A stretch of DNA of 28,709 nucleotides, taken from Reticulitermes lucifugus (lineage: Eukaryota > Arthropoda > Insecta > Blattodea > Rhinotermitidae). Both the position numbers and the translations under genes were made by a program. How positions within the stretch are numbered: the stretch's first letter is position 1; the number at the start of each line of letters is the position of its first letter. This document shows positions 1 through 11,570 of the stretch, in pieces. The notes beneath the pieces were generated by a model that searched no databases, had not been told where the DNA came from, and saw nothing but the letters and a program-made list of their open reading frames with translations. Where the stretch lies: positions 6,629 through 35,337 of the forward strand of contig JAKCWW010005716.1 in NCBI GenBank assembly GCA_026260175.1, in the 5' to 3' direction.

Positions 1-354
1 GGGGGGAAAGCAGCGTGAATAGAAAACAGAAAAAATTAAACAAGACAGGCAATGTACGTATAAACGTAACATTGAGGAGCATTCGCGTAACCATTATTGC
101 CGTGGAAAAGCAATGAGTATTACATATTCTAAGTGTGTGTCTGTAGCCTTAGTTATCCAGCGTGCAATGCGCATGCGCCGTATTATATTGCCATCTGTGG
201 CCTGTCCGGCTGTACCATATTTTTCCACAATACCTCATAAACGACACGATTTTAGGAAAAACGTTATTGTACATAAAATGTGTGTTTTGATTTTCTCTAT
301 AACTTTTGTCTAAAACATGTCTCATTCTAAGAAGAATTGAGAGAGATATCACAA
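1..354. other. No gene recognised; CpG-normal DNA
   Basis: I see no exon, RNA gene or clear repeat. Short open frames of about 66 codons on both strands overlap each other and lack splice signals or recognisable motifs. CpG is frequent here, as in the next 11 kb. Confidence 0.5.
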
Positions 355-515
355 ACGTATATAGGTCTTCCTGTAAAGTACCCGTTATTCTTGTCAGATT
401 TTAATGAAACTTGAATTTTCTCGACAGACTTTCAAAAAGACTCAAATATCAAATTTAAAATAAAAATCCGTCCAGTGGGGGCCGAATTTTCCATGCGGAC
501 GGACAGACAGGACGA
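355..515 (+). repeat. Dispersed repeat fragment, copy 1 (pair with 8925-9075)
   Basis: This stretch aligns by eye with 8925-9075. Shared landmarks in the same order are a 'gtcttc.tg.aaa' block, 'ccgttattcttgtca' against 'ccgttattgttgtca', 'caaattt..ataaaaatc', and a closing block rich in 'gacgga/cagac'. The arrangement resembles the non-coding tail of a transposable element, but I cannot name the family. The copies are diverged, so insertion is old. Confidence 0.55.
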
Positions 516-1799
516 AGCTAACAGTCGTTTTTCCCAATGTTGCGAACGCGCCTACAATTGACTCTGGCCTCGGGTTCAACTGGACTGTTTCAAGAGTGAC
601 CAGGCTGTTTTAACCCTTCACATACGTTAACCGTTCCAAGCTATTAATGATTAACAACAGTGCTGCCTGCCAGCGGAAAATGCTTGTATTTTGTCTGTAA
701 TTCAACCCCTGTCCAATTCGGCCTAGATTCCTTTTGGGAACAACATACGACAATAAATCACTGCTACAGTCAGCTTCAACCCAGTTATACCCAACAGTAA
801 ATTAGTAAAATGGCTGGACATGGCATTACACAGTTGAAGCTTGTCACAGTTAGAGTGCCTACGCACAGCTCATATCACGACGGCAGGAAGCATATCTCTG
901 AAGCGGGTCCGATAAAATGTGAGGGGTAAACATGAAACCGCCAAAGAAACACAACCCGATTACAACAAAATATCACCGTTCTGTGACCCTATGTACTTCT
1001 CGAGAAGCTAATCGGTCGTCAGTTAGTTATGAAATCACCCGCATTTTATGGAACCTGAAGATTCATTACCGTGGTCACAACAGCCCACCACTTGTCCCTA
1101 GCCTAGGCCAGATAAATAGGCAAATTGATTATTATGAACAGGGCTATACAGGCCTACCCCAGCTGATCGATGTGCTATAATTTTCACCATGGCGTAGCAG
1201 TGTTTATGCACTACAAAACCCGTATTGTGCTTAGCGAACGGCGCCGGAGAGAACGGTTAACGCTGGACGAAGACTGTTTATGAATAAGATAAATGACTAC
1301 AGCCACTGAAACTGACATACAAGATGTTTCTAAGTGTCCCTGCCTCACGTCACAATACAGCGGGGGTGTGTTCCACAATCTCCACGCCCCCACACATAAC
1401 CTCCTACAAATCAATGATCATGCCCACAAAAAGATTACAATAAACAGACGTCAGCCTGTATTAATTTCGTGGCACTGCACCAGTGGTTATACAGCGCCTC
1501 AACAAAACAAACTCATCTCGGAATTCACAACAGCATCGCCCCTACGAACTACCATTCCCTCCCCGCCGCAGTCGACATTTGGAACGTTCTGCCAAACGTT
1601 CGGTCGATGCCCAACTTTAAGCATATCAAAAATCGGCAGTAATGTCATGGCCCTGGAGGTCATTCAGCATACAGACAACTATATCAGTGTTTCCACTGTT
1701 ACTTCTGTTACAGCAAAGTATCTTTTATGTGAAACGTGCTGGGGGTAAAAAAATTAATTTCGATACTCGATTTTCTGACAAAATGTGAAGTCTGCTTAG

Positions 1800-1819
1800 A
1801 CACACACACACGCGCGCGT
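1800..1819. repeat. Alternating CA/CG dinucleotide tract
   Basis: A run of CA dinucleotides passes directly into CG dinucleotides, giving about 20 bases of uninterrupted purine-pyrimidine alternation. Such tracts favour left-handed DNA under supercoiling. Whether this one does anything cannot be told from sequence. Confidence 0.7.
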
Positions 1820-3406
1820 CAAGAGCATCTCTTCACAAGTGTTAACGTGACAAATGAGAGAATCCCCGAGGATATGTTACTTACGAGCCTAACGTCGTGT
1901 TATCACTAACATATGATTACGCAACTTCTGAGTCTACTAAAATTCACATGTTCTGTACAGAACCCACTACACACCATTTAGGCGGCGGTGAATAATCTAC
2001 ATTATTCCGTTCTTCCAGATTAACGGACCTCTTATAGCCCTGTTGAATTTCTGGGTTCTGTTTTTCGTAAGGAAAGGTTCAGAGAGCGCAACTGACGAGT
2101 CTTCATGGAAAAGCAACACGACAGTAAGACACAACACGCACACACATACAAGACTGCACTCAGGGTACTTAGAGCTATACGCACGAACTTCTGGTCTGAA
2201 AACATCACAGGCAACAAACACCTACGTGTAGGGTCCAGTGGTGATCACCTGCTGTTCGGGCCGTACACCTTCCAACTACTGTGGCTAAGGGTCGCGCGCC
2301 CGCTGTAATATTCTGACGTCACGAACCACCCCTCTCCCCGACCTCAAACAATATTCGCCCACGTAGCACAGTGAGTTCGGGATAGAGTAAATCGGGTTAG
2401 AGGATGATCGGCCAAGGGCAACGTGATAATCATCTCTTCCACATGCACCGTCCGCCCACCTGAACGAATCTGTACTTACACAATAAGTTGTTCATTAAAA
2501 TAAAATACTATTAGTTTTCTATGGTACCTTCACGAAAACGCAAAAAGAATCCAATTTTTTGAATGGTAACGCTCAGTGAAATATAAATGCTCGAGCTAGC
2601 CCTCATATTACGGTCTTACGACACCGTGCAGTCTTGTATATGCTAGAACCCTCAAGATGGGTGCAGTATAAACCTCCCAAACGTTGCTATCCACTACACG
2701 GTGTCAGAACCCTACAAATCGCAATCTGCATCTTCAATGCCATGAAACCCTTAAATCTCACATAAAACCATTGCGAACGCCATTAGCTGGGCGACTGCAG
2801 TTGTGAAACAGCCTGTAGTTTCTAAATTTGTAAAAACGATTTGTAACTGCGCAGTATCTATTCTGAGACACACCCGCTGGAACTACCAATGGCAACGCAG
2901 CACCCCACCCTTGCAACAGACGCAGAGCACCGACCCCGCTTCAAGGGTAACGGCATCCGCCAGTGTGAGTGGAGAACTTTAAGGTTCTCAAGGATTAACA
3001 TGACAGCATGCTTTCATGAACACAGATACTGCAACAGGAGGGAGGAAGGGATCGACGAAGCTGGTAGCCGTCGTAAAAGCTTCTCATGGCGTACAACTAG
3101 AAGTCACCGACAGCTAGCATCACAACGCTTGTACAAGTTTGTATGCGACAGCGGGCTTGGCTGATTGCAAACGGAAGGTGACTTAGACATGGTCACCGGA
3201 AACACTAAACGTTCAGCTTGCTCCGAGTCTATTTCGAGTTGGCAACAAGCGGGGCCATGCACAGACCCGCACTGGACTGTTACGCTGCCACATTGGCATA
3301 GTGTGAAGATAAAGACTTTCGACACGAACACTACTACGCACCGTCAACAGTATTGTGGCCAAAACCAGAGTCATGTGAGGTATCACCTGCTGTGATGGCC
3401 GAGCGA

Positions 3407-3442
3407 CAGAGACGGCGTAGTGGGAAGTGACTGCCGTCTCTG
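3407..3442. repeat. Perfect 10-bp inverted repeat, 16-nt loop
   Basis: CAGAGACGGC at 3407-3416 is exactly complementary to GCCGTCTCTG at 3433-3442, with a 16-base loop. It could fold as a small hairpin. No flanking gene or terminator context gives it a role. Confidence 0.6.
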
Positions 3443-3510
3443 CGTTTCGGAAGAAGTACGTGAATCGAGCATAACCATTACATTCGTCGTGGAATATATG
3501 TGTCTACGAT

Positions 3511-3555
3511 ATTATTATTCTTCTTCTTCTTGGGCCGGTTCTCAATCAATCAATC
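3511..3555. repeat. Microsatellites (ATT, TTC, then AATC)
   Basis: A short ATT run is followed by a TTC run to about 3531. After a GC-rich spacer comes an AATC-type run near 3544-3555. These are simple repeats just upstream of a retroelement remnant. Confidence 0.65.
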
Positions 3556-3599
3556 GGAACATCTCAGACTGAAGATGTTTCATCATAACAAATGGGCTC

Positions 3600-4045
3600 G
3601 CTTCTGACAGGGCACTTGGGCGAATATTTTTGACCTAAAAGGGAGGATGAAACAGGAAGCTGGAGAGAAGTGCATAATGAAGAGTTTCATGACTTGTACT
3701 CCGACACATATTACAAGAATGATCAAATCACGGAAGTGGCATGGACAGGGCATGTAGCACACATGGGGAGAAAGTATACTAAGTTTTGTTATAGAACTTG
3801 AAATTCTAGGGCCACACAGAAAACGTAGGTGTAGATGGTATAAAATTAAAGTGAATTTATAAATAAGTATCGTGTGAGGGTATGGACTGGATACATCTGG
3901 CTCATGTGTGCACAGTACTGGGCATTTGGTTCCATAAAATGTGAGGCATTCCTTGACTAGCTGACCGACTATCAGCTTCTGGAGAGGGATGCTTGTTCCA
4001 TGGAGTCCATTACAGTTCCTGACCGCCTGAGCAAAACGGGGATGC
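3600..4045 (+). mobile_element. Decayed non-LTR retrotransposon 3' coding remnant
   Basis: Read across frameshifts and stops, the plus strand gives fragments such as HNEEFHDLYS, TGHVAHMG, RRCRWYKIKVNL and, further on, NVRHSLTS and a block near LVPWSPL. I recognise the order from the end of insect non-LTR retrotransposon ORF2 and its tail, usually of the form 'HNEEL.DLYSS...GHVARMG...RRRW.DNIKMDL'. The naming is from memory. Diverged partial copies lie at 11385-11570 and 21480-21610. This copy keeps several CpGs that the 11.4-kb copy has lost. It is not functional. Confidence 0.65.
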
Positions 4046-4273
4046 CACTACCTGCTCACCATGTGTTCAGACCACTATCTTGTGCAGATTATCCGCCTCA
4101 CTCGTGCGTAGTACAAGATACAGTACTGTTACGGGTCTGCAGGTACGTCAGGCAAGAACACAACTGGCGCTGCAAACGTGCAGTTCTTACATGTACGTAC
4201 GCCTGCCACAGAAATTGCACCACTCGTGCTCACACACCCGACGGAATGGCGCGCCGCCACAAGGGTCCGGGAA

Positions 4274-4284
4274 GGGGGGGGGGG
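4274..4284 (+). repeat. Poly-G run (11 nt)
   Basis: Eleven consecutive G followed by AGGG. A comparable C run of 10 lies at 4855-4864, so the same type of homopolymer occurs on each strand about 0.6 kb apart. These are prone to sequencing error and slippage. Confidence 0.7.
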
Positions 4285-4539
4285 AGGGCTCACAAAACAC
4301 ACTCCAATGCTTACTACGTCTCAGCGTGACGTTATACCGCACGTTACATAAGATACTCAGAACTTACTGCCATGCCGAACTGTGACCTCTGTGTACCCTT
4401 TCCAGACTTCCCTTGCCTCTTGACGATACCCAAGGTAACACTCTATAGCGAAATGGTACGCGTAAGGTTACCTTCAACACGCCAACTCTGCATTTCACCC
4501 GAAGAAGATAAGAATCAATTTGGAACTCACAAGAAACTG

Positions 4540-4640
4540 TAACGGTTCCTGCGGATTCTGTGATCTCGAAGACCTGAATCCTCAGCAACACCGCTGTTAC
4601 AACCTCAAATCTCGCATAATATCGCGACTCGCCTTTATAA
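4540..4640 (-). repeat. Dispersed repeat fragment ('RFEVVTAVLL' family), copy 1
   Basis: The minus strand reads ARFEVVTAVLLRIQVFEI within a longer open stretch (4364-4777). I recognise this as a chance translation of a very common insect interspersed repeat rather than a host domain. The core 4568-4616 aligns base by base with the reverse complement of 24681-24729. This copy lies in CpG-normal DNA and keeps CpGs at places where the other copy has CA or TG. Confidence 0.6.
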
Positions 4641-7600
4641 TGGAGCTGCGGTGTGTTTTCTGGGAAGTAAATATTTAGCAAATGAGCATCGTCAGCGTCT
4701 CTTACGGCTACAACCCGCTGAACTGGTTCCTGCGCACTCTTAACAGTTCTCAGCCTAAGAACTAACCCAATCGCCACAACTGTGTTTTATATGGAAGCTA
4801 ACCCCGATCAGAGCAGACCTTAGCCATCTCGGCGCCCTGTGCGAAATATGCCTGCCCCCCCCCCTTCCCCGCTACACCACCCATTTATTTACATAGTGTT
4901 TCACGTTTATTTGTAGCGGACGCCTAACAATCTTAATAAATAGCTTTATCTAAAAATTAACTGCATTACCTTGAACAGAAAAAGTGTAATGAGTGGAAAA
5001 GATGTACTTAAAACGCTTCAATGAAAGTTCACTTTTCTCGCTTTCATGACAAATAAAAGAAAGTATAAGAAATATGTTTAAAAAGAAATCATAGTGTTTA
5101 AAAAAAACGCAAAAGTCCCTTTGTCCCATAACTGAACGTTTTGGATAAAAATTCCAGAATACAGGACAAATTCCAGATGTGCCGGAAGCATGATGCATTT
5201 CATCAAATTACTCAACGTCAGGTACATTGAAACAGGGGTCGAGCTGTGGTAAATGAGAGGGGAGCTTTGCATTATAAAATACTGCCTTTGAATGCACTTA
5301 CACATTCCCTGTTGACTTTAAACATTTCCTTACTGACACATATGCACAGTTCGCGGCATCAAAACAACTTTTCATTCATCGTCTTCCTGTTTCCAACACT
5401 TCCCTTTGGCTCATACCAGAGCGGTCTGCTACATGTCTGTGACCCCAATCACCCTTCCGCATTCATCTTCTTCACAGCACTGTACTGCTAACATTACTAA
5501 AAAGTACGTACATATGCATTTGGCGCTTACAGTCGTGTAAAAAGACAAGAAGTGTTCAAGTAAAAAGCAAACGTGCGGGGGAAATGGGCAGCTTGTTAAA
5601 CACATTAAATAATTTCAGAGCAAGCTTCGCAAATACATCGTTTGTTTCACCTTCGTGCCCGACCACCTCGAAATGTTGGCGCCCTGCACGGCCGCTCCGC
5701 TCGACTGCCCCTAAGGTCGGCCCTGACAGTATCATAGGCGTGAGCACGTACGAACGTCTGCAAAGAATACCTCAACATAAACCGAAAGAACAGGCCCGCT
5801 ATAACACACTCATCGGTATTTTAAATAGGCATCGTGAATTCTTGTAGTCTGACGTTGAGAGGGTCTAGGAGGGGAGTACCTCGTGACACTTCCGAATCCA
5901 AATGTAGCGGCGCGTGGACGGCACCGGTGTCTGACGTCATCGGAAAGGTCTGCCTGTCAATGGAAAAGTTCTGGGAGCATATTGGAGCTGTCGATGATTT
6001 TAGATCTCTCGGCTGGTCTACCAGAAACCTCGCCATGCCGATGCCAACTTATGAAGTGTACTGTCAGGTAATATTTTTCTGAGTCTAACACGATACTCAT
6101 ACTGAAACATGTTACAAATTTAAAACAACGGAACATTTTTCTACGCTGTTATCCGTTCCTCACTCTTTTTCTCCGTCTCTGGTTTTAGTGTGAGGTGATC
6201 ATAACCGGTTTCGTACTGCAAAAGTAATCTATGTACACCGAGATTTCGTGCCTTGCCGAGCATTAGGTGGCGTTTAGGCGGCGAACATGAAGCTGGTGGT
6301 GATACGAGGTTAACATCCATAACGGCTTCATGTCTCGTAACAAACAAGCATATTCATGGTTTCAATACAGTGTATTTCGTTGTAAATCACAAAATCTATA
6401 CTATTCTCAGCTGCTGGGGCGTGGTCAATTGGATGGGACGTGAGGCCTCGAAGAGACGTATTTCCATTAATGTTTAATACAATCCTAAATATACAAAATT
6501 CTAAAAATTCGCTTCTTTGAAAGAGAGACACTGTGTTCTCTATGTTGGAACTACAGACGACCGGTGGGAGGCAAGATGCAATCACTCGATCTGATGACAT
6601 ACTGTTTTACGTCATTACGATCAAGTTCCATTGGTGCTTCGCGGAACGCAAAAGCTACGAATGAATAACGTTTATTGGTAACCAACATCACCAAGCTAAC
6701 CAAAATCGGTGAAGAAATTTTAGAGACGAACTGACGGACAACGCTCATAATGTGTTCGCGACTTCGTATCCCGCAAGCATGTTTGATCACTTATTTATTT
6801 TGTATTGCAATTACGGCAGAGACCTTACGATGGACTGGGACGCTCTGCAGGAAGCCTTATCTTTTGTCTGAATAATTACTCATAAATTCTGTACAACAGT
6901 GATTCTCACCCCTTTTCATCTCGTGTCCCACCACACAATGCTTCTCTGTAACCAAGACGTGTCTTTCTACAATCATGCACATTTTTATGCTCAGGAAAGT
7001 TTTTATTTTCGAGACAGCACATCCTACCCAACCGAACGACGACTTCCAACCATTGGGGCTGTCCCACCCGCTGACAAACTCTACTCTACAGCAAAGGACT
7101 GTGCGAAGAATGGTGCGCCGTGACTCTGCGGCAACTTCTCCTGCACGCATGTAGTGAGTGTGGCCTTACACTCAGGGGAACCAGTGCTGACACACTTTAC
7201 ACGAACTGCGTAGAGAAGCGGGCAGTATCTCGTTGGCCAGAAGTTCACAGCCCTTTGTGGAACCTGGAGATTCAAAACGGTCCACATCTTGGCCGAATTT
7301 GGGGCCAACTGACTAGGACAGACACCCCCGCACCCTATTTCCTTAGCGCATAAGAAAAGACGAAAATGATCCACATTCAGTGGGCGGCATTATAATAAAC
7401 ATACTGACAGGCTGAGCAGAGGATGCTGCAAGACGGCACAGGTATTAAGCCGCCTTAACCACGGGGACAAGAAGGTTACAGAATACCCTCAAACAATATC
7501 CAGACATGACGTTATACACAGATCCCGCATAACCGACCGATACAGACCAGGTTCCATACAAGCCTAATTAAGTTTGATGTTTGTTGGAGGCCCTATGAAG

Positions 7601-8265
7601 ACAAGGAAGGTGAAAAACACATGAAGACATGTCCAAGACGGGAGCAGAATTCGCATCGTATTCTGATATACCGGTACCTGTTTGATGTTCTCGTACATCG
7701 AAAGGGCCCAGCTTCACTACCTGTGACTGAACAAAAATCGGGGAGCTGGGAGTATCTAAATAAATCGCGTGCATAAGTAACGATGTTAAGGCAGCGACCC
7801 CAGTATAGGCCGCACTCTTACTCTAAGCAAAAAACTGCAGGTCCAGTAAAAAGTGCAATTCAATACATAGGGTATGTGAACTTGTAATGCCCCACACTGG
7901 CCCAGTGTGAGAACAACTTCATTCGAGAAAATCAGCACACCCGATACATCTTGTATATGGTGTTTTTTTCCTGCTTGACCGATAAGCGTCGGTACAACGC
8001 TATGCCCGACGCTCTGGAAGCGTTGCGTCGTACGCCGCATGTCGGGGAGGCTTAATAGTCGATGACGGGTGCTAGAAAAACGATCGCAGTGCTGATAACC
8101 TTTAGATAACAATTACATAACCTTTAGAAAGTATAATAAACTCACTAGAGCGTCAGGCCGGTGCTTATCGGTCAAATATAAAAAAAACACCCCACAGTTA
8201 CCCAAACACAACACACACTTCTCTCCGTCGTGCATTAAGATGGAATATTAGCTGTCTGTACTTAC
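4641..8265. other. No gene recognised; CpG-normal intron or intergenic DNA
   Basis: There are many short overlapping open frames and none with a domain I know. The best protein-like stretch is plus strand 5834-6082, which ends at a GT-like site after TYEVYCQ. The minus strand is open over the same bases, and both readings look like translated repeat DNA. If the exon at 8266-8468 continues downstream on the minus strand, its following exon should be here or below, but I could not identify it. Confidence 0.4.
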
Positions 8266-8463
8266 ATGCCGGCGGGAAGACCGCGTATCCTCTCGTGCGT
8301 AGATGGGCGCCTCTAGGTCCGTGACAGACGAAGATATGGAAATGTTCCTGGAGCGCCCGGATTTGTCCGGTACCTGCAACAGCGCGAGGGACTGTGCGGC
8401 CGCCTGGGGTCGCAACGGATGGTCCTCCTCAACATAGCCCACGCCGTCATCTTCCTGGTCCAT
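8266..8463 (-). CDS. Start-codon exon of an unrecognised minus-strand gene
   Basis: This is the first coding exon of a spliced gene: 66 codons from ATG (8463-8461) to a phase-0 boundary. The start is supported by its context (A at -3, G at +4). A TTTGCAG acceptor ends at 8469, leaving 5 bases of 5'UTR in this exon, so an upstream untranslated exon is expected at higher coordinates. The exon closes with CAT|GTAAGTAC, a near-perfect donor. The peptide begins MDQEDDGVGYVEEDHP, an acidic tail, then has an Ala/Gln/Leu stretch (residues 20-31) and a basic-serine block RSRNISISSS (37-46). RSRNIS fits the RxRxxS consensus of AGC kinases. No membrane segment or folded domain is visible, so it looks like a disordered N-terminus. 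I do not recognise the protein, and the rest of it is not identified in the window. Confidence 0.65.
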
Positions 8464-8468
8464 CGTCC

Positions 8469-8924
8469 CTGCAAACAATCATACATTAAAATCTTCTCGC
8501 AACGTTGCCGAAGAATATGCTGCCTCCAACTTCAACCACCTACATGGCGTCATAACCTGTAAGACCATAATATAAGTCTTCACCGTTGTAAAAGCTAAAA
8601 TCTTGCACAATTTCCATAAAAATCTGGTTTAACAGTTTCCGTTCGTTACATTTTCACAGAAATTTTCCGACACAGGCAGATTCCTGCAAACCTTACGGAA
8701 CCAACTACTGGAGCAGATGACAGTTACAGCCAACCCAGGAATTCCCTTCTACAGAAACCGAATGTTTATCACTGTGATAACGTGTTGAGGATGCTCAATA
8801 CACTTCACATTTTTACCCCCACTTCCCAAACATGCAGTTATGATCCTCCCATCTCCCCTAGTATTGTAACAAAGCATTTGTCCAAACAACTTCTGGCAGA
8901 AGTATTTTTCGCGAGTAACGCACG
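8469..8924. other. Intron upstream of the start-codon exon; no gene seen
   Basis: On the minus strand this is the 3' end of the intron before the start-codon exon, with a pyrimidine-rich tract and TTTGCAG at its end (8475-8469). I see no further exon here. Confidence 0.45.
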
Positions 8925-9075
8925 AGATGCACAGAAAAAATCACATGTATGTCTTCATGCAAAATGTCCGTTATTGTTGTCAATTTTAAACAAAACTGAA
9001 ACGATAAGACGATAGCAAATTTGATAAAAATCGGTTCGGTGGTTCTGGAGATTAGCATGCCTACAGACGAACACG
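8925..9075 (+). repeat. Dispersed repeat fragment, copy 2 (pair with 355-515)
   Basis: This is collinear with 355-515. The region around 'tttgataaaaatcggttcggtggttctggaga' followed by a 'cagacgaac' end has the look of a retroelement 3' tail, but I cannot place the family. It lies in the same orientation as copy 1. Confidence 0.55.
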
Positions 9076-11384
9076 GAGAAAGTAATCACCGCATTCTTGA
9101 AACTGTTTTCTTGTCAAGGGGGCAAAATACTAACAACAGTGGGGAATGTCTCGTGTGACGAAGCGCCACGTAGTGACAACCACCTACAGTCACACAGTAC
9201 AGGAGTAATACGACAAACAGTTTCACTGGGCTTCACGTAGGAAGTATGACGGAGCAACGAACACAACATAAAATTCACCTCCGTAACTTCACTAGGCTCG
9301 AGGTTATGAACGTGTGGAGCTTTATTTCCAAACCCCCAACAGAGACACCATTACCTTTACGAGATACCAGTGGCATCGCGCCAAAGCTCCAAGCGCACCA
9401 AGACGAGAATAGCTAAGAGGTAATGCCAGACCCAGTGTATATCACTTCACAATGACTGATTCGCATCTTCGCAACATATTTCGGTATTAATATTTTCCTC
9501 CCGGTTATGTCGAAGGGTCTCTATTTCCCCCTTCGTTCGAAATTTACAACCCAAAATTTTGTACCCGTTTCCTGTCTTAGGATTCTTCACGCAAGCCCTC
9601 CTCCCACCCCCCAAAAAAACCAAAGAAACAAGATGTGAGAATCCTCAATGCGTAGTTTTCTACATTTAATTTATTACTTCATGCCTACACTCAACTAGCA
9701 AAACAGCATTTCCAGTATCAAAGTAGTGTTAGGACGTGCCTGTCTACTGTATTATAGTACTGCAATAAATATTATCAAATCTGCCGCATCTAGTACATGT
9801 CGAGTCTTGCATCAAATACCACTAGCCACGGGAGACATACTTAAACAGTTATTGCAGGGATACAGACACACAAGAGGGACATGAACTACTGCCTAAAGAA
9901 AACCATTCAATGATATGCAATTTTTTTTTCGGGGATGCACAAACTATTCATAAACTATCGAACATTTCCATATGCGTTCTTACACTGTTCTAGCAAACAA
10001 AGTATACTTCAATGTAAAACTGTTTTATGTTTACGTTCCTTCAATCCGAAATATTCATTCCAAAATTTCAATGCACTAGTCACAAAGCAGTATCTGTAAC
10101 AGCAGCCACAATGTGGCTGTTGTGAAAACTGAAAACACGAACTTCAATGCTCCCCTTCATAACGTCATGCAGTTTCATGGTATCAAAATCGTAACAAAAG
10201 TTCCCAGAATTCTAAGAGAGCAAAGTGCTACAGTTACGGTGTCTGTGATCATATCTCACCGCTGGTGCAAAACGAACCTGGACTAGTGATGCAGCACTCG
10301 ACACACACACTAGTGCACACGCTCGCGGTCAGAAAGCGACTTCTGTTCTGCGAACTCCATCCGCGGGCCAAGGGCCAAAATAAGCACGCAAAAGCGAAGG
10401 TGACAGGCTGTCCCGCAAAGCAAATGCCATTAAAATGCTGCGGCTCAAAATCAAGCTTGAATGCAAAGAATTTTACAACAATCAAGTAATTTGGAGCGAA
10501 GGGGCAGACCGAACCTTGTACCATTTCTGAACTTCGGAACATAACTAAGAAAAGACAAATTTATGTACCAAAGTTGTAACATAAAGACAAATTTCAGTAC
10601 CAAACAAACTTATTAAAAAGGGAACAACACACATTCCCGCAAAATACATTTGGTGCTGAAAGAGCTCACCATTCATCCTATTAATTTTATTTACTTATTT
10701 ATTTGTTTACTGAACGACCCTATGAGCATCTTCTATACGGAGTCGATGACGATTAATGATTGCGAAAGGATGCGGAAGAAAGCCTTCCTGGCCCAATTTG
10801 AAGTGCTATTCTAGCATTTGTATGAAGAGGCTGAGAAAAACCACAAAAACCCTCTCATAATTCCCCGTCTCCGGGTCAAGACTGAAAGGACTCTACATAT
10901 GCAGCAGCAGCAGCAGCAGTGCCACCCACTGGACACAGATGTTAATTCTGTAAACATTGCAATGATCACTTTAAATAAACAAAGAACCCCACATGGCCTA
11001 ACAGCAAACTTCTGCACTCTTCTTGCAGAATTTCGGCACAGTTGCGCCATCCTGCGTGCGTCACCAGATGTCAGGACGGTGCCCCCTATGTTAAAGCAAA
11101 AGCACCGGTAAAACACACTGCATTAACACTGAAACGTATTTCCTTGAAACATGAAAGGTTGCCTACTTGAAGGTTAAGTTCCGGCCTCACCTTGTAACAT
11201 ATGGCTTCTCTATTACAAAACCAAACATTTAACGCTATTTAGGGAAATACTCGCTGTTTATTGCGAGAATCAAGTGAAACACATAAATACACTGTGTGGG
11301 CAGAATGCAGAGCTCTTTAATATTCACGCAGGTGGCATGCATTTTATATGCGGTATGAAACTTAATCTCTCACATTAAGGGAGG
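9076..11384. other. No coding gene seen; possible 5' region of the 8.3-kb gene
   Basis: A promoter and untranslated exon for the minus-strand gene starting at 8463 would be expected at higher coordinates than 8469. Minus-strand donor-like sites occur (for example AAG|GTGAGG near 11187 and GAG|GTGAAT near 9267), but none is decisive. A CAG run of about six units lies at 10902-10919. No domain-bearing open frame is present. CpG frequency falls near the right-hand edge. Confidence 0.35.
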
Positions 11385-11570
11385 AACATAGGCACAGGGA
11401 GATTGATAGTGGGGAAATTGGGAAGATATTTGGGTCTAAGAGGGAGGAAGTAATAGGAAGCTTGGCAAAAGTGTATAATGTGGAACTTCATGTTTTGTAC
11501 CCCACATTAATACTGTTAGGGTGATCAAATCATGGAGGATGAAACAGCAGGTGTGTGGTAACGTTGGACT
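11385..11570 (+). mobile_element. Decayed non-LTR retrotransposon fragment, copy 2
   Basis: This is collinear with about 3605-3740: 'gggaggaagtaataggaagc' against 'gggaggatgaaacaggaagc', then a 'gtgtataatg..gaacttcatg' block, then 'gtgatcaaatcatgg' against 'atgatcaaatcacgg'. The last pair differs exactly by CG to TG. The fragment is short, has lost its frame, and starts where the CpG-poor domain starts. Confidence 0.6.

Larger units (their letters stand above)
516..3599. other. No gene recognised; intron or intergenic DNA
   Basis: About 3 kb with normal CpG content and no exon I can defend. The longest open stretch, 1293-1748 on the plus strand (151 codons), has no recognised domain, ordinary composition and no supporting splice sites. 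An alternating purine-pyrimidine tract (1800-1819) and a small perfect inverted repeat (3407-3442) are listed separately. If the exon at 8266-8468 belongs to a long minus-strand gene, this could be its intron. Confidence 0.45.

Noticed and set aside
1293-1748. 151-codon plus-strand open frame as a gene
   Set aside because: No domain, no splice or promoter support, ordinary composition. Frames of this length occur by chance in nearly 29 kb of two-stranded DNA.
4364-4777. 137-codon minus-strand open frame as a gene
   Set aside because: Its only recognisable part (ARFEVVTAVLLRIQVF) is a translated interspersed repeat with a second copy at 24670-24790. The rest shows no motif.
5834-6082. Plus-strand open frame ending at a GT-like donor as an exon
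   Set aside because: Both strands are open, no acceptor is convincing, and the reading resembles translated repeat DNA. I could not place it in any family.
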